Source: Winogradskyella eximia (GTDB lineage: Bacteria; Bacteroidota; Bacteroidia; Flavobacteriales; Flavobacteriaceae). Taken from it: a DNA stretch of 64,000 bases. The stretch is from the NCBI RefSeq assembly GCF_003386165.1, contig NZ_QRDV01000003.1, positions 1 to 64,000 of the forward strand, in the 5' to 3' direction. Position numbers and translations under genes: made by a program. The notes beneath the pieces were generated by a model that was not told where the DNA came from, did no database searches, and saw only the letters and a list, made by a program, of their open reading frames with translations. Each line of letters begins with the position of its first letter. The first letter of the stretch is position 1. Shown piece by piece: positions 37,201 to 45,877 of the stretch.

Positions 37201-38709
37201 ATTAATGATTTGATTTCCTGTTACACTTTCTTCTACGTCGGTTGCCTCTACACCATCATTGGCAAATTCACCAACTTGAAACACCTGACCTCCTATGGTA
37301 TATTGAAATGCAACAGCCAAAACTTCATCATTTTGTAGACGTTGACTTAAAGAGATATAACCCAATTCTGAATTTAAAATATACTCTTGACCTTCTGTTA
37401 ATTTTCTTGCCGATTCTAATTTGCCATAATCAAAACCTTCATTGACGTTTACATTTACTCCTCCTTGTATATTTGTAATATTTCTTACTCCCTCATTTAA
37501 TAATGAACCTGGCCCTCCAATATTAGTAGGGTCAAAATCATTATTTTTATTATTAGGTTTTGCTCCTGGACTATTAACAAAGTTGGCTGGAAGTGGATTT
37601 ATACCAATATTTTCTGTCTCAGATTCTCCTAAATCTTGAAATGCAACAATATTTCTTACATTTTCTGTTTGGTTATTTCTATTGGTTACCCAAACCTCCG
37701 CTCTTGTAATTTGAAGTCCTTGATTGTCTATATAAGGGTATTGTTTTAGAGCTTTGTCATAATTTTCTCTAAAGTAATGCGCTAAGAAATAGTGCCTATT
37801 TTCATCATAATCTCTAGCAAAAAACTCAAATTCTTCAACGGTACCTCCACCTTCTGCAACCACAGATGTTGATTGAGACTGTTGTTCTGCATATACTGCT
37901 GTCACTTTAGTTTTACCAAATTGTAATTCGGTTTTAACACCAAAAAGACTTTGCGCTCCAGTTATTAATGAACTATTTAATGGCATATTTACATTACCAA
38001 CTTCAATTTTTCTAATGATATCGTCTTCTGTTGGTGTATATTCTAATTTTACAACCTGTTGAAAATCGAATGTGGCTTCTGTATCATAATTTGCTGTTAC
38101 CTGTAACCTAGTTCCTACCTTACCCAACAAACTGAGACTAATTCTCTGATCAAAATCAAATGTAAAATTGGTTCTGTTTCTTGGTGAAAACGCAGGATTA
38201 TCTTGTTTAGAAAACAATACTCCTAAATCGACTTCTACAGAACCTTGTGGAACAACATTGATAGTATTTCCTCCAAAAATAGTTTCAAACAATCCTGAAT
38301 TCACATAAAATTCTGGTAATAAATTCTTCTGATCTTCCTCTGACCCTTCTTTTTGACCAGCTTGGGCATCAGCCATTCTCTTGTAATACGCTTTTAATTT
38401 TTCTTGTAATACCAGCTTTTGAAATTCATCTGGAGTTAAAATTAAAGGGTAATTAATATTAAACTTCCCTATTTTTTCTGTGTAGATATAGCGATCCAAA
38501 ATAGGATCGTAGGTATATTTTGTAACAATGCTATTTGGATTAGGCATATTTAATTTACCAAAAGCATACGTTGTTTTAGTTGAGTCTTGTTCTGTTTCAG
38601 TTTCAGTTTCTTGTGCCAAAACGGTATTACCTATTAGCATCATAAAAGCTAATACGAAATAAAACCGAATAGTATAGTGTTGATTATGAGGAGTTATATT
38701 CAATTGCAT
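31276..38709 (-). CDS. sprA: SprA, T9SS outer-membrane translocon / gliding motility protein
   Basis: 2477 residues, the very large size expected of SprA. Residues 1-32 form a signal peptide ending TVLAQ. Two SprA N-terminal-type repeats are spread along the chain, followed by long stretches of amphipathic beta-strands; the protein ends in LRYNFGN, an outer-membrane-type aromatic terminus. SprA forms the giant 36-strand barrel through which T9SS cargo crosses the outer membrane. The two sorting-domain proteins at 1-6961 are likely cargo. A basic segment rich in Arg, Ser and Ala (RGRGRSAAASRRSAT) lies near residue 1960. The ATG overlaps the ruvA stop (TAATG), so translation is probably coupled. 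Confidence 0.95.
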   Translation of the reverse strand: MQLNITPHNQHYTIRFYFVLAFMMLIGNTVLAQETETETEQDSTKTTYAFGKLNMPNPNSIVTKYTYDPILDRYIYTEKIGKFNINYPLILTPDEFQKLVLQEKLKAYYKRMADAQAGQKEGSEEDQKNLLPEFYVNSGLFETIFGGNTINVVPQGSVEVDLGVLFSKQDNPAFSPRNRTNFTFDFDQRISLSLLGKVGTRLQVTANYDTEATFDFQQVVKLEYTPTEDDIIRKIEVGNVNMPLNSSLITGAQSLFGVKTELQFGKTKVTAVYAEQQSQSTSVVAEGGGTVEEFEFFARDYDENRHYFLAHYFRENYDKALKQYPYIDNQGLQITRAEVWVTNRNNQTENVRNIVAFQDLGESETENIGINPLPANFVNSPGAKPNNKNNDFDPTNIGGPGSLLNEGVRNITNIQGGVNVNVNEGFDYGKLESARKLTEGQEYILNSELGYISLSQRLQNDEVLAVAFQYTIGGQVFQVGEFANDGVEATDVEESVTGNQIINNQSLILKMLKSTVTDVSQPIWGLMMKNIYDTGAFQLSAEDFKLNIFYTESSSLNYITPVNEAAGFGVDVNGDLITPTTEEGDLIQGTPLIRLFHLDRLNFNNDPQERGDGFFDYVEGQTVLSQNGKIIFTKVEPFGRYLFDVLDNDNNPSNNDQDYEDIADTQIGFNENQKKYVYDILYKSTKTAALDEAEKNKFQIKGRFKSSGGDSGIPIGAFNVPRGSVVVTAGGRTLVEGVDYTVNYQLGRVEILDEALKASNTPINVSVENNAVFGQQTKRFAGINVEHQFNENFVIGTTLLNLNERPITQKANYNSEPINNTIFGFNGNYSTEVPFLTRMVNKLPNIDTDVPSNLSLRGEFAYLFPGSSKGADFNGEATAYIDDFEGTQGAIDLLSPLSWSLSSRPVDRGEVYVGFDDEDSPGIQNGFDRALLNWYTIDPIFYSSQSPSGISDDDISDLYTRRIFINEIFDQDIVQGQTTVINTLDLTYYPTERGPYNFDPAAANGNPLDPNSSWAGITRQITSTDFEQANVEYIEFWVQDPFLDNPSSTGGKLFINLGNISEDVLKDGKKQYENGLPDDGDISTIQLAPSTLSNPYIVPQSQSLIYTFATTGDERTNQDVGLDGYDDADEAQMLTTLFGSNNFGEDPANDNYSYYLNTDGDIFERYKKYNGLQGNTPDTFSDTNRGSTTQPDVEDLNRDNTMNTIDSYFEYEIDIRPNVLNINNPIINDVQPRSVTLPNGTQRDVTWYQFRIPINEETQRVGGISDIRSVRFARLYVSDFTEKTVLRFATLDLVRSDWRRYTLDLDNDTTNDSPNAEFNVGVVSVQDNAGYEIPPGVAQEELNNNNSIIRQNEQSLVLQACELEPTDSRGVYKNINVDMRQYKKLRMFIHAEPQDGAQLDNGEMVGFIRMGNDFTQNYYQIEVPLLVSANTGSTASPEQVWPDENEIDIPLEFLQKIKALGISAGTLSDENPTFYNVLDGELNETGFTNPQEIPYNDIETSAKQQRIAIKGNPNFGDIRVLMIGVKNSNLAVTQENVCGEVWFNELRMSDMENEGGWAAVASVDTRIADFADISATGRRSTIGFGGIEQGPNERSLEDVKQYDVVTNVQLGQLLPKRWGVQIPFNYAQSEELVTPKFDQFYNDLTLESRIDAASSSEEEDRIREQSEDYTKRQSINFIGVRKQKASDSKKHFYDVENLTLNYSYNKVEHRDFEIENALDQTVRAGANYNYAFEPLKIEPFKKNDSLFTGKHWKILKDFNLNLLPSSFSINSDINRQFSKQKFREVELGGSNIGIEELFRRNYTFDFQYAINYNITDALSLNFTAANTNIVRNYFIDDRISGLQDPDLNVWDGFFDLGDPNFQTQQLQVNYELPLYKIPALSFLKATYSYNGTFQWQKGSDLNEGLEIEVDLDDDPTTPDVLQTYNLGNSIQNSNTHSINSTLNMETLYKTLGLVKKGKQNTRGRGRSAAASRRSATPDQSIEDKEKAKDPNRLSAGKKAYNTVIDIVTMVKRVQLNYTENNGTFLPGYLPTPGFIGTLKPTVGYTFGAQGDIRGLAARNNWLTDFPDFNEQYTEVRNTSLNYAINVEPMRDLKIDFTGNRTYADNYTENFRAGDYLDADGNDVGYGNGDGINEYQAYTPNSFGNFSISTAIIKTAFSKSDENQSAAFDDFRANRLVIANRLAREFYGNSTYNTDEDGYPEGFGKNSQRVLLPAFLSAYHGSDPEKVSTGAFRDIPIPNWTLKYTGLMKIPWFKKTFRRFSVQHGYRSNYTINQFRTNLDYDNSIDNLVVDSSTGIGSVNTENQDLNGNLKNKTLFSNINLEEQFSPLIRLDFEMKNSIKVLAEIKTDRTLSLSFDNNLMTEIQGKEYTLGLGYRFKDLRIRSQLAGPKQIIVSDLNMRADVSVRDNKTIIRYLDLENNQITAGQTIWGVKYTADYAFSKNLTGIFYFDYTFSDFAISTSFPQTSIRSGITLRYNFGN

Positions 38710-39290
38710 TATAAGTTTTTTAGAGCCTCTTTAATAATTTGCTCTACAAGGGCATCTGGTTGGACTTGTAAAATTCTATCGACAACTTTTTCTGATTGTT
38801 TCTTATTAAATCCTAAAACATCTAAAGCAGATAACGCTTCTTCTTTATGTGTATTGTTTGGTATTAAAGAAAGTTCGTCTATACCATATACTTTTAACAC
38901 TTTATCCTTTAAATCTATGATAACACGTTGGGCTGTTTTAGCTCCAATACCTTTAACACTTTGAATTAGGCCAACATCTCCACTTGCAATACCTTCTTTT
39001 ACTTGGTCTGGAGTTAATGAGGATAGCATAGTACGCGCAATATTGGCTCCGATACCACTAACTGAAATTAATAATTTAAAAATTTCGCGCTCTGTTTTAG
39101 ATGAAAATCCATAAAGACTCTGCGAATCTTCTCGCACTTGAAGATACGTGTAAAGTCTTAAATGCTCTTTATCTGGAATTTGAGAATATGTATGTAACGA
39201 TATGTTGATAAAATACCCAACACCATTGCAATCTATTACAACGTCAGTTGGATTTTTCTCAACAAGTTTGCCTTCTATATGTGTAATCAT
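38709..39290 (-). CDS. ruvA: Holliday junction branch migration protein RuvA
   Basis: 193 residues, the usual length. The N-terminal OB domain opens with MITHIEGKLVEKNPTDVVID and contains LHTYSQIPDKEHLRLYTYL. The two HhH motifs follow (LISVSGIGANIARTML and LIQSVKGIGAKTAQRVIIDL), then the flexible acidic link and C-terminal domain III. RuvA tetramers hold the junction while RuvB (encoded here at 54403, not adjacent) drives branch migration. The gene sits between malic enzyme and sprA. Confidence 0.95.
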   Translation of the reverse strand: MITHIEGKLVEKNPTDVVIDCNGVGYFINISLHTYSQIPDKEHLRLYTYLQVREDSQSLYGFSSKTEREIFKLLISVSGIGANIARTMLSSLTPDQVKEGIASGDVGLIQSVKGIGAKTAQRVIIDLKDKVLKVYGIDELSLIPNNTHKEEALSALDVLGFNKKQSEKVVDRILQVQPDALVEQIIKEALKNL

Positions 39291-39367
39291 TTATAACGAA
39301 AAGTTAAAAAACCAAATGTAATAAAATTATTTTCATTAAAGACCTTAGATAAACACTAAGAAAATCA

Positions 39368-41650
39368 CTATTTCTGCTGTTTACGCTCTCGTTCTTGTGC
39401 ATCGATAACAGAAATTGCTGTCATATTTACAATTTCATCCACACTTGATCCTAATTGTAGAATGTGCACAGGTTTACGCATTCCCATCATAATTGGCCCA
39501 ATAGATTCGGTCTTATTTAATTCTTTCAATAACTTATACGTAATATTTGCGGCATCCAAATTAGGAAAAATAAGCGTGTTCACTCTACGACCTGCTAACT
39601 TTGAAAATGGAAAAATATCTTGTAATAATTTTGAATTTAGTGCAAAATCTGTTTGTAATTCACCATCAACAATCATTTCTGGATATCCTTTATGCAAATA
39701 AGCCACAGCTTCTCTCACTTTTTCAGCTCTAGGATTTTCTGAAGAACCAAAATTAGAATAAGAAATCATTGCAGTTACAGGCTCAATACCAAACATCTTA
39801 GCCACTCTAGAAGTCATTCTTGCAATCTTCGCTAAATCTTTGGCTGTAGGGTCAATATTAATTGAGGTATCACTTAAAAACATTGGGCCACGTTGGGTCA
39901 TCATAACATTAGTTGTGGCTACTCTAGTGATACCATCTGCCATACCAATTAACTCTAGCATAGGCTTTACTACCGAAGGATAATTACGAGAATAACCTGT
40001 AATAAGTGCATCTGCATCACCAACATTTACCATCATGGCTGCAAAATAATTACGCTCGCGCATTATTTTTTCTGCGGAATATATAGTCACTCCTTGGCGT
40101 TTACGTTTCTTCCAATACGCTTTAGCGTAACGATTTTTACGATCCGTTTCTTCATCCGATTTTGGGTCAATAATAGGCACATCAGCATCAAATTCAATCT
40201 CTTCCATTAAGGCAAGAATGGCTTCTTTACGACCTAATAGAATAGGATATGCTACACCTTCATCGTAAGCAATCTGTGCGGCTTTTAGCACATCAAGTTG
40301 ATCTGCCTCAGCAAAAACCACACGTTTAGGATTTGTCTTAGCTCTACTTAAAAGCATGCGGACTAACTTATTGTCGTTACCCAAACGCTCTAATAAAGAA
40401 TTCTTATAGCGATCCCAATCTTCAATAGGTTCTTTAGCAACTCCACTTTCCATTGCTGCTTTTGCTACAGCTGGTGGCACTTCTGCAATCAACCTTGGAT
40501 CAAATGGTTTTGGAATGATATAATCTTTACCAAAAGTTAAACGTGTTTCTGCATACGCTATATTAACTTGTTCTGGCACCGGTTGTTTTGCTAATTCAGA
40601 CAAGGCTTTAACCGCAGCCATTTTCATAGCTTCGTTAATTTTTGTCGCTCTCACATCTAACGCACCTCTAAAAATAAAAGGGAAACCAAGTACATTATTC
40701 ACTTGATTAGGATGATCACTTCGACCAGTTGCCATAATGATATCGTCCCTAGTATCTATGGCTACTTGATAATTCACCTCAGGATTAGGATTTGCCATAG
40801 CAAACACAATAGGGTTTGCAGACATGGATAATAGCATATCTGGAGTAACAATATCTGGTTGCGATAAGCCTACAAATACATCTGCATTTTTCATGGCTTC
40901 ATCTAAAGTGTCTATTCTACGATGTGTAGCAAACTCAGCTTTCTCTGGTGTTAAATTATCTCTATCATCTCTAATAACTCCTTTGCTATCGAGCATTACA
41001 ATATTTTCGCGCTTAGCACCAAATGCTTGATACAATCTTGTACAAGAAATTGCGGCTGCTCCTGCTCCACTAACTACAATGTTAACCTCTTCAATATTTT
41101 TATTTGCAATTTCTAAAGCGTTAATTAATGCTGCAGCAGAAATAATCGCTGTTCCATGCTGATCATCATGCATCACAGGAATATCTAACTCTTCCTTTAA
41201 ACGACGTTCAATTTCAAAAGCTTCTGGAGCCTTTATATCTTCAAGATTGATACCTCCAAATGTTGGTGCAATATTCTTTACAGTAGCTATAAATGCTTCT
41301 ACATCTTCTGTATCGACCTCAATATCAAACACGTCAATATCAGCAAATATTTTAAACAACAATCCTTTACCTTCCATCACTGGTTTAGAGGCTTCTGGCC
41401 CAATATTACCCAGACCTAAAACTGCGGTTCCGTTAGAAATAACTGCCACCAAATTACCTTTGGCTGTGTATTTATATACATTATCTACGTCTTTAGCAAT
41501 TTCTAAACAAGGTTCTGCAACACCAGGAGAATATGCCAAAGACAAATCGCGCTGAGAGGCATACTTTTTAGTTGGAACTACTTTTATTTTACCAGGAGTA
41601 GGCTTGGCATGATATACTAAGGCTTCTATACGTTTACTTTGTTTGCTCAT
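39368..41650 (-). CDS. maeB: NADP-dependent malic enzyme, fused to phosphotransacetylase-like domain
   Basis: 760 residues, the MaeB type. The malic enzyme domain (about 1-420) has LAYSPGVAEPCLEIAKD, MHDDQHGTAIISAAAL and the NAD(P)-binding VSGAGAAAISCTRLY. The phosphate acetyltransferase-like domain (about 430-755) has PKRVVFAEADQLDVLKAA and ITGYSRNYPSVVKPML. It decarboxylates malate to pyruvate, giving NADPH; the C-terminal domain is thought to be regulatory (acetyl-CoA) rather than catalytic in this family. There is a divergent promoter region of 109 bases facing the DUF5686 gene. Confidence 0.95.
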   Translation of the reverse strand: MSKQSKRIEALVYHAKPTPGKIKVVPTKKYASQRDLSLAYSPGVAEPCLEIAKDVDNVYKYTAKGNLVAVISNGTAVLGLGNIGPEASKPVMEGKGLLFKIFADIDVFDIEVDTEDVEAFIATVKNIAPTFGGINLEDIKAPEAFEIERRLKEELDIPVMHDDQHGTAIISAAALINALEIANKNIEEVNIVVSGAGAAAISCTRLYQAFGAKRENIVMLDSKGVIRDDRDNLTPEKAEFATHRRIDTLDEAMKNADVFVGLSQPDIVTPDMLLSMSANPIVFAMANPNPEVNYQVAIDTRDDIIMATGRSDHPNQVNNVLGFPFIFRGALDVRATKINEAMKMAAVKALSELAKQPVPEQVNIAYAETRLTFGKDYIIPKPFDPRLIAEVPPAVAKAAMESGVAKEPIEDWDRYKNSLLERLGNDNKLVRMLLSRAKTNPKRVVFAEADQLDVLKAAQIAYDEGVAYPILLGRKEAILALMEEIEFDADVPIIDPKSDEETDRKNRYAKAYWKKRKRQGVTIYSAEKIMRERNYFAAMMVNVGDADALITGYSRNYPSVVKPMLELIGMADGITRVATTNVMMTQRGPMFLSDTSINIDPTAKDLAKIARMTSRVAKMFGIEPVTAMISYSNFGSSENPRAEKVREAVAYLHKGYPEMIVDGELQTDFALNSKLLQDIFPFSKLAGRRVNTLIFPNLDAANITYKLLKELNKTESIGPIMMGMRKPVHILQLGSSVDEIVNMTAISVIDAQERERKQQK

Positions 41651-41759
41651 AATCTGAATGGAATAAGACGCAAAGATAATGATTTTGAATCTTTGTTATA
41701 AATAACAAGTGATCTAAAAAATATTCCGATATTTAGTAACTTCTAACAGATGTAACACG

Positions 41760-44123
41760 ATGAGGTACTTGTTTCTACTTACTTTTCTTTTGATAAATTT
41801 TGAAGCTTTTAGTCAAACTAATATAAAATTTATACTTATTGATGACACAACAGAACAGGTTATACCTTTTGCAAATGTACTTTTTAGCGAATTAGAAAAT
41901 AAAGGCACGTCTACTGATATTGATGGGGTTTTTTATGTATCTAATACCGTCAAAATAATAACAATAAGCTATGTTGGTTATGAAACAAAGGAAATAAAAC
42001 TAGACGAAATTAATTCTCAAATCATAAGACTTAAATCAAAATTTAGCGAATTAGATGAAGTTGTTATCGATGGAGAAAACCCAGCGCATCGTATTATTAG
42101 AAATGCAGTTGCTTATAAAGCTATTAATAATCCGGAAAATTTAGAATCTTACACTTACAAGTCTTATGATAAAATTGTTGTAGATGTAGATGATAGTAAA
42201 CCAATGAATGATTCCTTAAAGGAGACTCAAACATTTTTAAAGGACTCTTACTTTTTTATAACAGAAACCATCGCTAAACACAAATATTTAAAACCACGAT
42301 TTAGTGAAGATAGCATTATTGCGATAAGAACATCTGGTTTAAAAGATCCTAATTTTGCCGTTCTGGCAAATGCATTTCAGCCTTTTTCATTTTATAATGA
42401 ACATATTGAACTTTTTGAAACGCCTTACCTTAATCCGATTTCTAAAGGGAGTACAAAAAAATATAAATTCAGGTTAAAAGAAGAATACCTAAAAGGTAAG
42501 GATACAGTTTTTGTTATTTCTTTTGAACCAAAGACAAATAGAAATTTTGAAGGCTTAAAGGGGTTACTTTACATCAACTCTAACAGATATGCAGTGGAAA
42601 GCGTCGATGCTTCTACATTTAACTCTGGAAAAATTGATTTTACTATTCAACAGAAATATAAATTTATAAATAATCAATATTGGTTTCCTGAACAGTTGAA
42701 TTTTGTCATTATTTTGGGACAAGGTTTTGGTAGTTTTAAATATGTTGGCAAAAGTTACCTTTCTGAAATTACACCAAATGCGACATTGGAAAAGAAAGAT
42801 TTTCCGTTTGTATCGCTCACATTGCCTAAAAATGTAGGTGGAAGAGATTCGAAATACTGGGATGATTACAGAAAAGATGCTTTAGACAAACGCGAACTGC
42901 GAACCTATGCACTGATTGATAGTATTGGAGACAAAATAAATCTCGATAAATATTTATCAATTCCTCAAAAGTTATTTGAAGGAAAATATCCTTTAAAATA
43001 TGTTGATATAGACTTACTAAACATCGTAAGGTTTAATAAATATGAAGGCACAAGATTAGGTGCTGGTTTTTACACTAATGACGACATTCTTAAAAATGTT
43101 TCCTTAGGTGCATTTGCTGGTTATGGATTTAAAGATGATGCATGGAAATATGGAGGAGAATTAGAGATTGATGTGCCAGGAAAAAAAGATATTTCCTTTA
43201 ATCTAAAATATGAAAATAGCATTAGAGAGGTTGGCACCTATTCTGGAAACAGAGTTAACAATCCATTTGTATCACGTAATATTATAGCGAGCCAAATGGA
43301 TGCCATTGAATCTTACAGTATTAGAACAGACATGAAGTTATTGAGAAACATCAACTGGTTTTTGGGTTTTAATACTGCTAAAATAAATCCGTTGTACAAC
43401 TACCAATTTATTCAAAATAATAATTCGGTAACTGGTTATAATAATTCTGAAGTTACCATTGGTGTTGGTTACCATGTCAATGAAAAACTAATTAATTCTT
43501 TTGGTGCTACAACTAGACTTGCTAATGACGCTCCAGTTTTAAAACTTATTTATTCTAGAGGATTAGAAGGTGCTTTTGAATCTAATTTTAGTTACAACAA
43601 ACTGCGTTTTACGTTAGACCATAGTTTTATGACTAAAGGTGTTGGCCGAACAACTTATCGACTCGATTTAGGCTATATAGATACTGCATTACCTTATGGA
43701 TTACTATTTACCGGAGAAGGGACTTTAGACCGACAAATACCCTTTGTGGTTAAAAATTATTTTCAAACAGTAACACCTTATGAGTTTTTATCCGATAGGT
43801 ATGCACACTTATTTATTACTCATAATTTTGGAAGACTATTTAATAATAAAGGTTATTTTCAACCTGATATTTTGCTTTATAATAATGTGGGAATTGGTGA
43901 TTTAGACCATAATGAATATCACCAAAATATTGAATTTAAAACTAAAAACCACTTATTTTTAGAAACAGGTTTAGAACTTCATAATTTAATAAAGGTACCA
44001 TTTCAGAATTTAGGTTATTTAGGAATGGGCTTTGGTGCTTTCTATCGCTATGGTTATCACAATCTTGAGAAGTCTAGTGATAATTTTGCTCTAAAATATT
44101 CCGTTGGATTTACTTTTAAGTAG
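41760..44123 (+). CDS. DUF5686 family outer-membrane protein with carboxypeptidase-like regulatory domain
   Basis: 787 residues with a signal peptide (about 1-18, ending EAFSQ). Residues 20-105 form a CarboxypepD_reg beta-sandwich (IPFANVLFSELENKGTSTDI, then ITISYVGYETKEI). The DUF5686 body has the family signatures AHRIIRNAVAYK and LKGLLYINSNRYAVE. The C-terminal half reads as beta-strands and ends YSVGFTFK, a barrel-type C-terminus. The family is widespread in Bacteroidota but its function is unknown. The stop codon lies two bases from the convergent sucrose phosphorylase stop. Confidence 0.85.
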   Translation: MRYLFLLTFLLINFEAFSQTNIKFILIDDTTEQVIPFANVLFSELENKGTSTDIDGVFYVSNTVKIITISYVGYETKEIKLDEINSQIIRLKSKFSELDEVVIDGENPAHRIIRNAVAYKAINNPENLESYTYKSYDKIVVDVDDSKPMNDSLKETQTFLKDSYFFITETIAKHKYLKPRFSEDSIIAIRTSGLKDPNFAVLANAFQPFSFYNEHIELFETPYLNPISKGSTKKYKFRLKEEYLKGKDTVFVISFEPKTNRNFEGLKGLLYINSNRYAVESVDASTFNSGKIDFTIQQKYKFINNQYWFPEQLNFVIILGQGFGSFKYVGKSYLSEITPNATLEKKDFPFVSLTLPKNVGGRDSKYWDDYRKDALDKRELRTYALIDSIGDKINLDKYLSIPQKLFEGKYPLKYVDIDLLNIVRFNKYEGTRLGAGFYTNDDILKNVSLGAFAGYGFKDDAWKYGGELEIDVPGKKDISFNLKYENSIREVGTYSGNRVNNPFVSRNIIASQMDAIESYSIRTDMKLLRNINWFLGFNTAKINPLYNYQFIQNNNSVTGYNNSEVTIGVGYHVNEKLINSFGATTRLANDAPVLKLIYSRGLEGAFESNFSYNKLRFTLDHSFMTKGVGRTTYRLDLGYIDTALPYGLLFTGEGTLDRQIPFVVKNYFQTVTPYEFLSDRYAHLFITHNFGRLFNNKGYFQPDILLYNNVGIGDLDHNEYHQNIEFKTKNHLFLETGLELHNLIKVPFQNLGYLGMGFGAFYRYGYHNLEKSSDNFALKYSVGFTFK

Positions 44124-44125
44124 AA

Positions 44126-45865
44126 TTAAAAACTCATAACTCTATTCTCATTTCCTTCATTATATGTTATAGTAAACTTATAAGTTTTAAGATCCCCTTG
44201 TAATTGAGCAAAATCTCCATAATTAGACCATTTGATATCTATTTCATTATCTAATGAGTTATTAATTTTTACAATTCCTGAAAATGCTTTAGAAGTATTT
44301 CTTAACCTAATGAGTTTAAGTTGATTTTTAACAATATCTGTTTTAAGTCCGTCTTCAATATCTTTTGGTGATAATGTTGTTCTATTTATTTCTTTATGAC
44401 CACCTGTACCGCCTTCGTCCGCAGCTTTATAATTGTTTTTTCCAGCAAAAATATCGAGATACCATATCTGTGGAATACCAGGCATAAATAATTGAATTGC
44501 TCTTGCCAACAATAATTTTTGATCATCCTCACCTAAAGCACTAAAAAACGTTGCATTAACTTGATAATACGAGATTTTATTTCCAGACGGATCGTAAAGG
44601 TTTTTTACACGCCCACCTCGCTCTAAAACAATATTCATAACGTCCTCAATCTCATCATCCTCAAGTAATCCTTTATTATATTTACCATTAACTTCTTTTC
44701 CTTTTAAATCTAAAACAGGAATGCCGTCATGGCAACCTAACATATTAACGGTTTTGTAACCTTTATCGATGATTTCTTTAGCCCATTTTAAAATGGCTTT
44801 ATTTGTACCTTTCTCTAAGGTATGAATTACTAATCCTGGCAAGAAAAAATCGTAAATTTGATATCCCTTTTTCGCAACCTCATCATGCAAGTTTAATCCG
44901 TATTCTGCGTGTATTTCTGGTAAAAGTATAAGATCATTTTTCTGCGCTATTTGGTTAATACGTTCTAAATGATTCCATGTTCCTGGTTTATTAAAAAAAT
45001 TAGATTCCCCAATTTCTTTATGTAAATAAGCAAAAGCATCTAGTCTTAGAATTTTACACCCAAAGCTTTTTACTTTAGCTAGGGTTTCTTCATAAAAATC
45101 CCAAACCAATTCAGAATTTGCATTAACATCCATCTGCCCTAAATAGGTGCAATTTCTATCTACAACTTTTGATATTTCGGATTTCAAATGATTGTTTTCT
45201 CCAAAGTCAATGGTGTTTATCTTTAGATTTTCATCTATAGCCTTATTGACTTTTTCTACTATTACTACTTTGTTGACATTATTAAATTCTTTGATGTTCT
45301 CTAAATCAGCTATAGATATTTTATTATAAGTAATTTGCTGATAGAACGTATTCCAATATGGCTGTTTTGAACCATCTGGAAATGGGACTTTTAATATAGG
45401 TAAACCCGATTTTCTCATAAATAATTTATCAAGAAATTCTTTATGAGGAATTACAATTCCATCCTTATTTTTTACACCATGACCTTCCCAAAAGGTATTC
45501 CAGTTAATAAAAAAATCTTTGTATTTAGAATCGTTACCATGCTCTAATAAATCCTTAAATTGTGGTGAAGCGACTGATAAGTGGTTTAGAACAATATCAA
45601 ATTTCAATAAGATATTGAGAGCTTCTAATGCTTCTAAATCTTCTTCTGAAACAAGTTCTTTGTTGAGGTTATAATCAATAACAGAAAATCCTCGATCTAA
45701 ATCACTATTAAAAAATGTAGGTAACACATAGAATAAAGAAAAGGCATCTTTAAACTCTGGCATTTTAAGCATTTTAATAGTATCACTTAATTTTTGTCCT
45801 ATACTATCTGGATAAGCATTAAGCATTACACCATTAAAAATCTCACGGTTATCTTTTTTATGCAT
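44126..45865 (-). CDS. GH13 (subfamily 18-type) sucrose phosphorylase
   Basis: 579 residues. The retaining GH13 triad is present: nucleophile Asp276 (RLDAFAYLHK), acid/base Glu317 (LLPEIHAEYG) and Asp380 (GCHDGIPVLD). The segment YQVNATFFSALGEDDQKLL, then MPGIPQIWYLDIFAGKN, follows the pattern of characterised sucrose phosphorylases. This separates it from alpha-amylases. It converts sucrose and phosphate to alpha-glucose-1-phosphate and fructose in the cytoplasm; no signal peptide is present. Subfamily 18 also includes glucosylglycerate, glucosylglycerol and sucrose-6-phosphate phosphorylases. The adjacent fructokinase-type gene favours sucrose. It is the last gene of the locus, 12 bases from the kinase. 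Confidence 0.87.
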   Translation of the reverse strand: MHKKDNREIFNGVMLNAYPDSIGQKLSDTIKMLKMPEFKDAFSLFYVLPTFFNSDLDRGFSVIDYNLNKELVSEEDLEALEALNILLKFDIVLNHLSVASPQFKDLLEHGNDSKYKDFFINWNTFWEGHGVKNKDGIVIPHKEFLDKLFMRKSGLPILKVPFPDGSKQPYWNTFYQQITYNKISIADLENIKEFNNVNKVVIVEKVNKAIDENLKINTIDFGENNHLKSEISKVVDRNCTYLGQMDVNANSELVWDFYEETLAKVKSFGCKILRLDAFAYLHKEIGESNFFNKPGTWNHLERINQIAQKNDLILLPEIHAEYGLNLHDEVAKKGYQIYDFFLPGLVIHTLEKGTNKAILKWAKEIIDKGYKTVNMLGCHDGIPVLDLKGKEVNGKYNKGLLEDDEIEDVMNIVLERGGRVKNLYDPSGNKISYYQVNATFFSALGEDDQKLLLARAIQLFMPGIPQIWYLDIFAGKNNYKAADEGGTGGHKEINRTTLSPKDIEDGLKTDIVKNQLKLIRLRNTSKAFSGIVKINNSLDNEIDIKWSNYGDFAQLQGDLKTYKFTITYNEGNENRVMSF

Positions 45866-45877
45866 GGCAGTCTCTTA

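Noticed and set aside
41247-41555. Plus-strand open frame of about 102 codons inside maeB
   Set aside because: Antisense shadow of conserved malic-enzyme codons; no promoter or domain.
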